Below, piece after piece: positions 1 through 8,263 of a DNA stretch of 64,000 bases. A program made the translations under genes and the position numbers. How positions within the stretch are numbered: the first letter of the stretch is position 1; every line of letters begins with the position of its first letter. The notes beneath the pieces are model-generated. The model saw only the letters and a program-made list of their open reading frames with translations, did not search any database and was not told where the DNA came from. Origin of the DNA: Paenibacillus_E qinlingensis (GTDB lineage: Bacteria > Bacillota > Bacilli > Paenibacillales > NBRC-103111); the NCBI RefSeq assembly GCF_028746185.1, contig NZ_JAQIVH010000035.1, forward strand, positions 121,034 to 185,033. Reading direction: 5' to 3'.

Positions 1-300
1 TTGCAACTCCTCTGGTGTTGCAACACTAAACATTAATGAAGCTAGATGATCTAATTCGTTCGGCTTCCAATCAGCGAAGAAACCAAGATGCCCCGTGTGG
101 ATACCAACGAATGCGATATGATCTAACTTGTCCACATATTTATGAAAAGCTTGGAGCATCGTGCCGTCTCCGCCAATGGACAGGACGATATCAGGATGAT
201 CTTCATCCCTTGGCATGCCTTGCTTAGCGGCGAGAGCGTGGAAGCGTTCGGTCAGCCCCTTGGAGATGTCATCGCCTCGTTCAATGACGTTATATTTCAA
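1..300 (-). CDS. nadK: NAD kinase, N-terminal part (runs off the left edge)
   Basis: The first 100 residues of an ATP-NAD kinase, which phosphorylates NAD to NADP in the cytosol. The diagnostic GGDGT motif is at residues 43-47 (LSIGGDGTML), followed by GIHTGHLGFFADW, the typical NAD-binding stretch of the bacterial family. The start is a TTG at 298-300 with an AGGAGG ribosome binding site just upstream on the minus strand. The reading frame is open to base 1, so the C-terminal half lies outside the window. Family assignment is secure; nothing is known here about what follows. Confidence 0.93.
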   Translation of the reverse strand, partial: MKYNVIERGDDISKGLTERFHALAAKQGMPRDEDHPDIVLSIGGDGTMLQAFHKYVDKLDHIAFVGIHTGHLGFFADWKPNELDHLASLMFSVATPEELQ

Positions 301-376
301 TCTTGTTCCTCCTAAGAGTTTTGCTTTAGCAAAATGTGCTACGTAATCATGGACTAAATTTTCGTGAAATTGTTTC

Positions 377-1048
377 TTAGTAGTTGGAGCAGTAGGCATC
401 AATTTCTTGGAGAATGGATTCAGGCGTATGCCGAAATTCTGCGGCAACCCGATAGCTGTCGTTGCTGAAATGCGTAACTCTTACGATTTCACCATAAACA
501 GTTATAGGTTGAGAGACATTCGGGAGTATGAAGCTGAACTCCAGAATCAAAGGAAAGAAAAGTCGATTGGATGTGACAAAGGATAATCCGCCAACACTGA
601 TATCGAGGAGTTGTCCGGTAAAAGCGACGCCCTTCTGAACAGATAAGCTTCGTATGCCAGCCACACGTAAGGTGATCGGTGTGCGCAGTGTAAGCTTAGC
701 ACGAGGATGTCTGCGGTTTTGATGTTGAAAAACTTCCTCAGGAATAGATAATGTCAGGGTACAGATCGTTTTTTTGAGTTCAAGACCAATCAAATCGACA
801 TAAGCGTAGTATAAAATGGCACCATCTTTGAAAGAAAATTCAACGAAAGAAACATGTTCGAGTTTGTCGAAAGGGTAAACACCCAATTGTTCAAGACATA
901 CCGTTATCGAATCTTCACTTATTTTGTCGATAGCAAAGTTATCTTCAAAGCAAAAAGGTTGTCCATCTTTACATTCACCAACAATGATAATATGACAATC
1001 CTGATTTGGCGAAAAGGAAGCCAATTCTAGTACCTTATTCCAATCCAT
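377..1048 (-). CDS. PilZ-domain protein, predicted cyclic-di-GMP effector
   Basis: 223 residues. The C-terminal half carries the PilZ signature: RRHPR at 112-116 (the RxxxR arm that wraps the nucleotide) and DISVGG at 149-154 (the D/NxSxxG element). The first ~105 residues form a beta-rich domain resembling the N-terminal part of YcgR-type flagellar brake proteins; that resemblance is inference. It would be a cytosolic receptor for cyclic-di-GMP, the product of the GGDEF enzyme encoded at 6566-7675. No flagellar genes are adjacent, so the output (motility or exopolysaccharide) cannot be told from context. Confidence 0.85.
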   Translation of the reverse strand: MDWNKVLELASFSPNQDCHIIIVGECKDGQPFCFEDNFAIDKISEDSITVCLEQLGVYPFDKLEHVSFVEFSFKDGAILYYAYVDLIGLELKKTICTLTLSIPEEVFQHQNRRHPRAKLTLRTPITLRVAGIRSLSVQKGVAFTGQLLDISVGGLSFVTSNRLFFPLILEFSFILPNVSQPITVYGEIVRVTHFSNDSYRVAAEFRHTPESILQEIDAYCSNY

Positions 1049-1137
1049 AGCATCACCAAGTCGTTAGATTTACATTCACATCTGCCTGTACATCCTGTAA
1101 ATACTCTTCTCATCATAATTTATCTAAGTCAATAAGA

Positions 1138-1157
1138 AAAGCCCCAAACGGGGCTTT
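1138..1157 (-). terminator. Rho-independent terminator after glgP
   Basis: Perfect 8-bp stem AAAGCCCC/GGGGCTTT with a 4-base loop. On the minus strand it is followed by a T-rich stretch. It lies 24 bases past the phosphorylase stop codon. Confidence 0.85.
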
Positions 1158-1181
1158 AGCTTAGGTTATTCGATTTTATTC

Positions 1182-3779
1182 TTAAGACAAGGTGCTCGTA
1201 ACGAGGGAGAGTTCAAACGAATGTGCAAAGTTGGTTGAGATGGGACGCACACGAATCGAGAAGTGAGGCCCATGAACAAGATGGGAGGGAATGGTAGCTT
1301 GGAAGCGCTGTGATTGCTCAATAAGTTCCCCAATCGGAGCCATGAGGATGATTTTCTGCTCCCACGTTTCGCCATTTTCTGCATAATAAATGACTTCTAC
1401 TGCCGTATCCTGCGGCCAAATAGGGCCGAAATGGATTTGTGCCGTTATCTCTTTTGTCCCGGGTGGAATCTCATCCAAGGGAATGTCAGAAGTTGATTTA
1501 TCGGCGTGATCATCATCAATATTCATGATTCTAACCTGATGCCAATTACTGCGGATGAACTGCTTGTAATCGGCAACTTTGGTCGCCACATCATAATTGT
1601 CCGCGACAAAAAGACGAGCACGTTTGGCTGTTGGTATATACGACAAATTCGTATAGTCTTGCACCATTCGGTGCGTGTTATAGACTGGGCTGAGCGATTG
1701 AACAGATTGCTTCATGCGTCTAATCCATTGATGAGGGATTTCACCTTGATTGTAGTAAAGTGGGATAATTTCATTCTCCAAAAGGTGATAAATCGCTTTC
1801 GTATTTTCTTTCTCCTGTGCAGCCCAGTCCGCGGCTCCCGTGGATCCGATAGCCCACCCATTCATACCGTTGTAGCCTTCTTCCCACCAGCCGTCCAGCA
1901 CGCTAAAATTAAGAACGCCGTTCATTGCGGCTTTCTGGCCGCTAGTTCCGCTAGCTTCAAGAGGTCTGCGAGGGTTGTTTAGCCATATGTCGACGCCTTG
2001 AACGAGATAACGAGCCATGTTGATATCATAATTTTCGAGAATAACGATTTTACCGAGAAACTCTTTTAACTGAGAGATGCGGTAAATTTCTCGTATGAGA
2101 TCTTGGCCAGGGTAATCAGCAGGGTGGGCTTTGCCTGCAAAAATAAACTGCACAGGTCGCTCAGGATCGCTGATAAGTTTCTTGAGTCGATACAAATCAT
2201 TGAAAATAAGATTGGCCCGTTTGTAAGTAGCGAAGCGTCTGGCGAACCCAATTGTAAGGGCTTTAGGATTTAAATACTGTCGAACCTCTTCAATCCGTTC
2301 TTCGGATTCCCCGTTACGTTTGCGTTGCTCCATGAGACTATTGCGAGCATAACGCACTAAATCTTCCTTCAAATGCTGATGAACCTTCCAAATGGATTCG
2401 TCGGGAATAACCTCGATTTGCGCCCATTGATGCTCGTTGGACTGCTCCGCTCGCCATGTGCCTGGGAGGAATCGATCGAAAAGCTCCTTCCAAGCCGGGG
2501 CGGTCCACGTATCCAAGTGAACTCCGTTCGTGATTGAGCTGATCGGGACCTCACTGGCATCGATATGACCATGGAATTCCTTGAACATTTCGCGCGAAAC
2601 CTGCCCATGTAGTTTGCTGACACCATTGCGGAGTCCCGCCGTATTCATCGCCAAATGTGTCATATTGAATTGCCCGGATTTATGATCAAGCCCTAATGAA
2701 ATAATGCTTTGTTTATGCTTAGACAGCTCGCTGAAAAGGTGACCGAGATAGTGTTCCACCATCCCGACGGAGAACGTATCATGACCTGCTGGAACAGGTG
2801 TATGGGTCGTGAAAACAGTAGCGGAGCGCACGGTCTCAACCGCAACATGAAAAGGAAGTCCCAAGTGAAGCAGTTCTTTCAACCGTTCTAACGTCAGGAA
2901 AGCCGCGTGACCTTCATTGATGTGGTACACATTCGGGTAGATGCCTAGTGCGCGGAGGACCTTAACGCCACCGATTCCCAGCACCATTTCCTGGGCGATC
3001 CGCATATCTTGATTGCCCCCATACAACTGCGCAGTTAATGCTTTATCCCCGTCATTATTCGCTTCATGATCGGTATCCAGTAAAAAAACCAGATTGCGTC
3101 CAACCTTTGCAGCCCAAACCAAGAGAGTGATCGTGCGACCAGAGATATCGAGTGAGACCGTGAGCTGCTGGTCATTTTGAAGTACCGGACGAATCGGAAG
3201 CTGCGCAAAATCATAGGTGAATAATTCACTTTGCTGACTGCCATTCGCATCAATTTTTTGCGTGAAATAGCCTTTTTTATAGAGTAGGCCAACGCCTGCA
3301 AGCGGTATTCCGAGGTCACTGGAAGATTTGATATGGTCACCGGCAAGAATGCCAAGCCCGCCTGAGTAAATTGGAAGCGCTTCATGAAAGCCGAATTCAG
3401 CAGAGAAATAAGCAATTTGTACATCGCCTTCGGCTGCATGATTATTTGCATACCAACCGGGTTCATTCATATACGTATCGAATTTTAGTATGACTTGTTG
3501 ATAACGCTCGACAAAATCAGTATTCTTGCTTAAGGCTTCAAGATGGGGAGCATCTAGCTCGTGAAGCAGTCGAACGGGATTGTGACCGAGGGCTTTCCAG
3601 CGGTTAGGATCCATGCTTTCAAATAGCTGCAATGCATCATGGTTCCAACTGAACCATAAGTTAAAAGCCAGCTCACGAAGTCGTTCAATCGTCTGTGGTA
3701 ATTTTTTCGCCTCTTGGGGGACGGCTTCTATCATATCTGGATATTCGCTCCCTTTATAAACATGATCGTAGTTACCCAT
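1182..3779 (-). CDS. glgP: Alpha-glucan (glycogen/maltodextrin) phosphorylase
   Basis: A glycosyltransferase family 35 enzyme releasing glucose-1-phosphate from alpha-1,4-glucans with pyridoxal phosphate. The sequence is of the alpha-glucan phosphorylase type that has an N-terminal extension (LAFNLWFSWNHDALQLFESM). The PLP-lysine region GTSGQKAAMNGVLNFSVLDG is intact in the last third, and YFSAEFGFHEALPIYSGGLG is characteristic. I place the start at the ATG at 3779 (865 aa) because GGTGG lies about 10 bases before it. An in-frame ATG at 3806 would overlap ylbJ by 26 bases and has no good ribosome binding site. It follows ylbJ by one base and is probably co-transcribed. No other glycogen genes are in view. 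Confidence 0.93.
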   Translation of the reverse strand: MGNYDHVYKGSEYPDMIEAVPQEAKKLPQTIERLRELAFNLWFSWNHDALQLFESMDPNRWKALGHNPVRLLHELDAPHLEALSKNTDFVERYQQVILKFDTYMNEPGWYANNHAAEGDVQIAYFSAEFGFHEALPIYSGGLGILAGDHIKSSSDLGIPLAGVGLLYKKGYFTQKIDANGSQQSELFTYDFAQLPIRPVLQNDQQLTVSLDISGRTITLLVWAAKVGRNLVFLLDTDHEANNDGDKALTAQLYGGNQDMRIAQEMVLGIGGVKVLRALGIYPNVYHINEGHAAFLTLERLKELLHLGLPFHVAVETVRSATVFTTHTPVPAGHDTFSVGMVEHYLGHLFSELSKHKQSIISLGLDHKSGQFNMTHLAMNTAGLRNGVSKLHGQVSREMFKEFHGHIDASEVPISSITNGVHLDTWTAPAWKELFDRFLPGTWRAEQSNEHQWAQIEVIPDESIWKVHQHLKEDLVRYARNSLMEQRKRNGESEERIEEVRQYLNPKALTIGFARRFATYKRANLIFNDLYRLKKLISDPERPVQFIFAGKAHPADYPGQDLIREIYRISQLKEFLGKIVILENYDINMARYLVQGVDIWLNNPRRPLEASGTSGQKAAMNGVLNFSVLDGWWEEGYNGMNGWAIGSTGAADWAAQEKENTKAIYHLLENEIIPLYYNQGEIPHQWIRRMKQSVQSLSPVYNTHRMVQDYTNLSYIPTAKRARLFVADNYDVATKVADYKQFIRSNWHQVRIMNIDDDHADKSTSDIPLDEIPPGTKEITAQIHFGPIWPQDTAVEVIYYAENGETWEQKIILMAPIGELIEQSQRFQATIPSHLVHGPHFSIRVRPISTNFAHSFELSLVTSTLS

Positions 3780-3780
3780 A

Positions 3781-5046
3781 TTATCTTGTTCCACCAACCT
3801 TTTCATACACCAGTCTAAGTAAGGAATATGCGAGGAAGAGACTCATGATGACAGCAAAAGCACCAACAAAGACCATCGCACTTATCGGGAAAATAAGCTT
3901 TAGATAGCTCAAAACGGGTGAATTTGCCTCGTAGAGCGGCAAGAACACGGCCTGAGGACTTCGAAACCGTTGCATAGGCTCCCAAATAAGGAGAACAATA
4001 GCAGCAGAGAGAATGCCATGAAGGAGGCGGGCGAAAAGGAACGGGAGATAGCGCATGTTTGTATGGCTTAACAAGCTGACAATTTGGGCATGTACGGACA
4101 TGCCGGCCCAGGAGAGGATGAAGGCGCCTATTGCGACTTTACTGGAAAGCGCCAACGCAGCGGGGGCACCACCTGCAGCTTTCGCACCGAGTGTTACTTC
4201 GAACAACCCATTCATGACGGCTTGCGAGAGTTCATGAGGTAAGCCCGTGAGCGTTAAGAGAGAAGTGATCAGAATGTAGAACACATTCATCACCTGAGCA
4301 GAAGTGAGAACCTCAAGAACGACCGAGAAGAAGACAACAAGTCCACCAACAACAAACATCAAACGAAGAGATTGAAGAATAGATTGGCTTAACAAGGTAC
4401 CTAGAGGTCTTCCATCCTGTAGTCTCGCGTTGTGCATAGTCTCAAAGGCTTGTTTCCATATAGGACCTCTCTCCTTAATCGGCTGAGGTGTAGGTAACGC
4501 CTTCCTGCCATGAAACCGCATAACGAGGCCGATCATGAAAGAACCTCCATAGTGGGCAATGGCTAAAATAAAAGCTAAGGACGCGTCGTGGAAAAATCCG
4601 ATCGAAACGGCTCCGATCAGAAATATCGGGTCCGAACTTGTTGTGAAGGCAACAAGCCGTTCACCTTCTTCGCGGTTGACCAGCTTCTGTTCCCAGAGCT
4701 GCGCTGTTAGCTTTGCACCGACAGGATAGCCGGCAGCAAATCCCATGGCCATCACGAATCCGCCAATCCCAGGGATACGGAAGACGGGACGCATCATCGG
4801 ATCAAGCAGTGTGCCGAAGAAATGAACGATTCCGAAGCCGAGCATAATTTCGGAGATAACGAAGAAGGGGAATAAGGCTGGGAAGAGTACATCCCACCAA
4901 ATGGAAACGCCGCGCAACGCGGCTTGAAACCCGTCATGCGGGAATAGAACCAAGCATACAATGATGGCTATGATAACAAATGATATAAGTAAGGCTGGGG
5001 TGAAGTTTTGTTTCGGCATAGACGGTAGATACCTCCTCTTATTCAA
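3781..5046 (-). CDS. ylbJ: Sporulation integral membrane protein YlbJ
   Basis: 421-residue polytopic membrane protein of the nucleoside-recognition (Gate) fold, matching YlbJ of Bacillus, which is needed for normal sporulation and belongs to the sigma-E regulon there. The motifs VLFPALFPFFVISE, GFAAGYPVGAKL and FTTSSDPIFLIGAVSIGF are typical. A long hydrophilic loop lies between the two membrane halves. Its stop codon is one base from the preferred start of glgP, suggesting one transcript. The function of the Gate domain here is not established. Confidence 0.88.
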   Translation of the reverse strand: MNKRRYLPSMPKQNFTPALLISFVIIAIIVCLVLFPHDGFQAALRGVSIWWDVLFPALFPFFVISEIMLGFGIVHFFGTLLDPMMRPVFRIPGIGGFVMAMGFAAGYPVGAKLTAQLWEQKLVNREEGERLVAFTTSSDPIFLIGAVSIGFFHDASLAFILAIAHYGGSFMIGLVMRFHGRKALPTPQPIKERGPIWKQAFETMHNARLQDGRPLGTLLSQSILQSLRLMFVVGGLVVFFSVVLEVLTSAQVMNVFYILITSLLTLTGLPHELSQAVMNGLFEVTLGAKAAGGAPAALALSSKVAIGAFILSWAGMSVHAQIVSLLSHTNMRYLPFLFARLLHGILSAAIVLLIWEPMQRFRSPQAVFLPLYEANSPVLSYLKLIFPISAMVFVGAFAVIMSLFLAYSLLRLVYEKVGGTR

Positions 5047-5233
5047 CTATATGAATAAGCTTGGACATACATGCCGCCCCGTATTTCATGAAATAGCAGG
5101 TCGTCTAGATAAATACCCATGTCCAAGTAGGACTATTTAGCCTTTTATTTTAGTCTGCGGGACTGTTCAGTCCTTGTTTTTATGGTAAAATAGAACTAGT
5201 AATACTTAAATCCATACGTCGGGAGTGATTCAA

Positions 5234-5332
5234 ATGACAGGTGTCATTGCCGGATTGGTTGTCTGTATGTTCGTGTTTGTCATTCGAGAAACGCTCATGC
5301 ACGCAGGGGACGAGGATTTAGAGAACTATTGA
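5234..5332 (+). CDS. Small membrane protein, 32 residues
   Basis: ATG at 5234 with GGGAGTG upstream opens a 32-codon frame ending in TGA at 5330-5332. The product starts MTGVIAGLVVCMFVFVI, one hydrophobic segment, followed by a short acidic tail. An extended -10-like element (TGGTAAAAT, 5183-5191) lies upstream. I do not recognise a family. Codon use, the ribosome binding site and the tight spacing (24 bases) to the globin gene make it a plausible real small gene, but it could also be chance. Confidence 0.5.
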   Translation: MTGVIAGLVVCMFVFVIRETLMHAGDEDLENY

Positions 5333-5356
5333 ATACGAATTGCGAGGTTTCTTGGT

Positions 5357-5749
5357 ATGTCAGAGAGCAAAAACAGAACCATATTTGAGTTGATGGGGGG
5401 GGCGGAGACGGTAAGTCGTTTGGTAGAGGCCTTCTATCCGAAAGTGCAGCAGCACCCGTTACTTTCGCCGCTTTTTCCAGCTAACATAGACCCAGTTATA
5501 GAGAAACAGACATTGTTTCTCACCCAATTTTTCGGTGGGCCAACCTTGTACTCCGATCGCCATGGTCATCCGATGATGCGAGCTAGGCATATGCCTTTTC
5601 CGATTACAAGAGAACGTGCGGATGCATGGTTGGCTTGTATGACAGAAGCGATGGCTGATATAGGTATGCCGGATGATTTACAGGCTTTTCTCATAGAACG
5701 GCTAAGAGGTTCTGCCTATCATTTTATCAACACACCTGAGGAAGACTAG
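5357..5749 (+). CDS. Group II truncated hemoglobin (YjbI-like)
   Basis: 130 residues, the normal size of group II truncated globins. The start motif TIFELMGGAETVSRLVEAFY, the distal FLTQFFGGP segment and the proximal haem ligand in RARHMPF (His78) are all present. Bacillus YjbI is the closest known relative; such proteins bind oxygen and have been linked to redox and nitrosative-stress chemistry. It follows the 32-codon gene and precedes the DUF2225 gene on the same strand. The start ATG has only a weak GAGG further upstream. Confidence 0.92.
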   Translation: MSESKNRTIFELMGGAETVSRLVEAFYPKVQQHPLLSPLFPANIDPVIEKQTLFLTQFFGGPTLYSDRHGHPMMRARHMPFPITRERADAWLACMTEAMADIGMPDDLQAFLIERLRGSAYHFINTPEED

Positions 5750-5791
5750 TCCATTCTTCCTATACCACAATAATTAGGGAAAAAGGCGGGA

Positions 5792-6499
5792 TTGCAAGTG
5801 GTCGAACCTTTATATGACATATCAGTGACATGCACTTACTGTACCAATACGTTTAAGTCGAAGAAGGTTCGACCAAGCTTCAAGAAGGCAAGTAAAACAG
5901 ATACGGATTTCTGCCTTCACTATAAGGATATTAATCCTGATTTCTACGTAGTGCGGATCTGTCCTTTTTGCGGGTACGCACATACGGAGAACTTCTCGGA
6001 TAAATGGACTCCGGCGGAACGAACCATGTTCCATGAAAAAGTAGCTCAGAACTGGTCGATGCGCGATTATTGCAAGGAGAGAACGTGGGAAGATTCCATT
6101 CAGTGCTTTAAACTAGCGCTTCTAAGTGCACAAATCAAAAACGAGAAGTCACGTGTAGTTGCTGGTTTATTGCATCATTTGGCTTGGCTTTACCGGGACA
6201 AAGGTGACTGGGGGCAAGAAGAACGTTTCCTCACATTTGCGTTAGATTCCTATGTGAATGTTTTCGAAACGGAAGGCATGGATTTGAATAATGCGAAGCT
6301 CATGTATCTACTGGGTGAGCTGAACCGGAGATTACAACGTTTCCAAGAAGCAGTTAAATGGTTTTCACGGGTCATTAATGATCGTAAGATTATGGACGCC
6401 GGGATGATTAGGGCTTGTCGCGAACAATGGGTGACAACGCGAGAAGATATGCTTGCTATGCGTCTAGAACTGCCGGATGAGATGAAACAAGCTACGTAA
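5792..6499 (+). CDS. DUF2225 family protein
   Basis: 235 residues. The N-terminal 60 residues carry two CxxC pairs (CTYC near residue 14 and CPFC near 58), probably a zinc ribbon, followed by a helical region resembling TPR repeats (LAWLYRDKGDW, LMYLLGELNRRLQRFQEA). This is the layout of DUF2225, common in spore-forming Firmicutes and without a known function. The frame opens with TTG at 5792, but GTG at 5798 has the better spacing to AAGGCGGG and may be the true start. It ends close to the convergent terminator at 6526. Confidence 0.85.
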   Translation: MQVVEPLYDISVTCTYCTNTFKSKKVRPSFKKASKTDTDFCLHYKDINPDFYVVRICPFCGYAHTENFSDKWTPAERTMFHEKVAQNWSMRDYCKERTWEDSIQCFKLALLSAQIKNEKSRVVAGLLHHLAWLYRDKGDWGQEERFLTFALDSYVNVFETEGMDLNNAKLMYLLGELNRRLQRFQEAVKWFSRVINDRKIMDAGMIRACREQWVTTREDMLAMRLELPDEMKQAT

Positions 6500-6525
6500 A
6501 AGCACAATAGATCGGCAAGAAAATA

Positions 6526-6580
6526 AAATGAACGCTTAGCCATGGCACGGTATATAACCGGATGGTTAAGCGTTCATTTT
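6526..6580. terminator. Bidirectional terminator between DUF2225 gene and GGDEF gene
   Basis: Long inverted repeat: AAAATGAACGCTTAGCCAT at 6526-6544 pairs with the mirrored ATGGTTAAGCGTTCATTTT ending at 6580, with A and T runs on the outer sides. The stop codon of the diguanylate cyclase (6566-6568) lies inside the right arm, so the hairpin serves both convergent genes. Confidence 0.8.
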
Positions 6581-7675
6581 TTGTGCAATTCCTTGTGGAT
6601 GTTTGAATAGTGTGGGACGGTTTTTGCCAGTGTGCTTGGATTGATAGAGGGCGTGATCGGCTTCCGAGATTAATGTTTTAAGATCCATATGTGGAGAGTC
6701 AGCCGTTGAAATCCCGATAGAAATAGAGATGGGAGCCGCTTCCAAGCCGTTCTTTTTGTAGAGAAATAATTCCGCAATGGAGGTACATAAGGTTTGTCCG
6801 TAGCTAAGAACTCGTGCAGGATCTGTTTCCGTACAGAGCAGAATAAATTCTTCTCCCCCATATCTCGCCAGGTAATCTTGCTCATGAATCAAATGACGAA
6901 GAACCGAGCTTACTTCTTGGAGTAATTGATCGCCTTCTAAATGCCCGAATCGATCGTTGTAAAGCTTGAAATTATCGAGATCAATCATCATGATAGATAC
7001 TTTACGCTTGTGTAAGGTACTCTGAGCGATGGGCATAAAACTTCTTAAGTTGGGCATCTTGGTTAAACCGTCTTGATTCGCTTGCATTTCAAGCTTGCGT
7101 TGCAGTCGCCAATTGTTGTTCTCGTCGTTCACCATGATGATGATCATGAAGAGGGTAGCGGAAGTAATAGCAAACATGAACAATTGATCAAGCGTATAGG
7201 ACCAAGATAAACTGCGTTCTAGGAAACTATGGGTAAGTATACGCATAATGAAAACGAAACCACATATTTGTAGAGCGAGTCGAATAGGTATGTCCAAGAA
7301 GCCATTTCGGTATTCTTTGTTATGGAAAAAGGAGCTAATGAAGGCTGGAGCAATGAGGTCTTGTGCGATGATGAACCAGGCTTGATTTTCTTGTGAGATA
7401 AGACTAGAACCAGCAGGTAGTATGGTCGAGAAGAGGGCAACAGGTAATCCATATCGTAGACCTGCCATGAATATGGGTAATGAGCGAAGATCGATTAAGC
7501 CGAATGTCTCAGGAAGTGGAACCAGCATCATGATGATGCTGGCTAACCCTGTAAGCAAGGATGCAAAAAGATGTTCGTGTGAATCAATCAACATCTTGCT
7601 ATGAACTTTTAAGGCCAAATAATTTAAGGTTACTAAGGTACATGCGCTTGTCAAAGGAATGAGGTACTCATTCAT
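6566..7675 (-). CDS. Membrane-bound diguanylate cyclase (GGDEF domain)
   Basis: 369 residues. About six hydrophobic segments fill residues 1-182 (5TMR/LYT-like sensor region), and a GGDEF domain follows from about 200. The active-site motif is GGEEF (273-277), intact, with the metal-binding IDLDNFKLYND before it, so cyclic-di-GMP synthesis from two GTP is expected. The inhibitory I-site normally reads RxxD five residues before the motif; here it reads HEQD (264-267), so product inhibition is probably weakened. The neighbourhood gives no partner, but the PilZ protein at 377-1048 could read the signal. Confidence 0.9.
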   Translation of the reverse strand: MNEYLIPLTSACTLVTLNYLALKVHSKMLIDSHEHLFASLLTGLASIIMMLVPLPETFGLIDLRSLPIFMAGLRYGLPVALFSTILPAGSSLISQENQAWFIIAQDLIAPAFISSFFHNKEYRNGFLDIPIRLALQICGFVFIMRILTHSFLERSLSWSYTLDQLFMFAITSATLFMIIIMVNDENNNWRLQRKLEMQANQDGLTKMPNLRSFMPIAQSTLHKRKVSIMMIDLDNFKLYNDRFGHLEGDQLLQEVSSVLRHLIHEQDYLARYGGEEFILLCTETDPARVLSYGQTLCTSIAELFLYKKNGLEAAPISISIGISTADSPHMDLKTLISEADHALYQSKHTGKNRPTLFKHPQGIAQKMNA

Positions 7676-7702
7676 AAAGGTTCGTTTGCTCCTTGCAATG
7701 AA

Positions 7703-7948
7703 CTATGAATTATGTTTATTTCGTACCGCGGTGTCCGCTAGTAAGTAATCTCGATCTGTATCCACAAGCGTCAACTTGTTATGACAACAAGGGAAGACAA
7801 GCAGTTTCTTTTTACCCTCGTGTATGGACTCGAGCTCATGAATTTTGAGCGGCAGCAAGACATTGGAGCTTAGACAGAATGGACATTGGGCCACATAAAT
7901 GTCCTTCATGATGATGTCGTAAGGCCATGTGTTAGCAAAAGGTATCAA
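7703..7948 (-). CDS. Small CxxC protein, function unknown
   Basis: Up to 81 residues. Contains CPFC, then about 30 residues later PCCHNK, so a small zinc-binding fold is likely. The frame opens with TTG at 7948, four bases past the stop of the YycC-like gene, which would allow translational coupling; an internal ATG at residue 14 (MKDIYVAQCPFC) is an alternative. Neither has a clear ribosome binding site. I do not recognise the family. Confidence 0.6.
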   Translation of the reverse strand: MIPFANTWPYDIIMKDIYVAQCPFCLSSNVLLPLKIHELESIHEGKKKLLVFPCCHNKLTLVDTDRDYLLADTAVRNKHNS

Positions 7949-7951
7949 GGG

Positions 7952-8116
7952 CTACTTCGATTCCGATTCGCTCGTGTCTGACGATGTGCTTTTCGCGAGC
8001 TCAGCTAATTTTTGAAGAAGAATATGTTGTGGCATATGCATGAGATGTTCTAAAGGTACTTTAAGCTGCTCTGCTAATTTAACAGCTGTTTCAGGAGAAA
8101 TTTGTAACGGTTTCAT
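7952..8116 (-). CDS. yycC: YycC-like small protein
   Basis: 54 residues encoded on the minus strand (ATG at 8114-8116, TAG at 7952). The sequence starts MKPLQISPETAVKLAEQL and continues LEHLMHMPQHILLQKLAE; this strongly recalls the YycC family of Bacillales, small proteins of unknown function. It has a Ser/Glu-rich tail. The next gene down begins four bases later, so the two probably form an operon. Confidence 0.7.
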   Translation of the reverse strand: MKPLQISPETAVKLAEQLKVPLEHLMHMPQHILLQKLAELAKSTSSDTSESESK

Positions 8117-8263
8117 ATTTTAGAAATCACCCATCCTGTTCCGATTTAGTCAGAAGGAACTATACATAATTGAATCATACTTTTTGAAGAGAAGCAATGA
8201 GGAAGATGCGGATAGTTGGCGAATGACTGGTGGATATGATTTAATTAAAAGTGGAAAGGAAAG

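Noticed and set aside
1506..1982. 158-codon plus-strand frame
   Set aside because: Lies wholly inside glgP on the other strand; no ribosome binding site and atypical composition.
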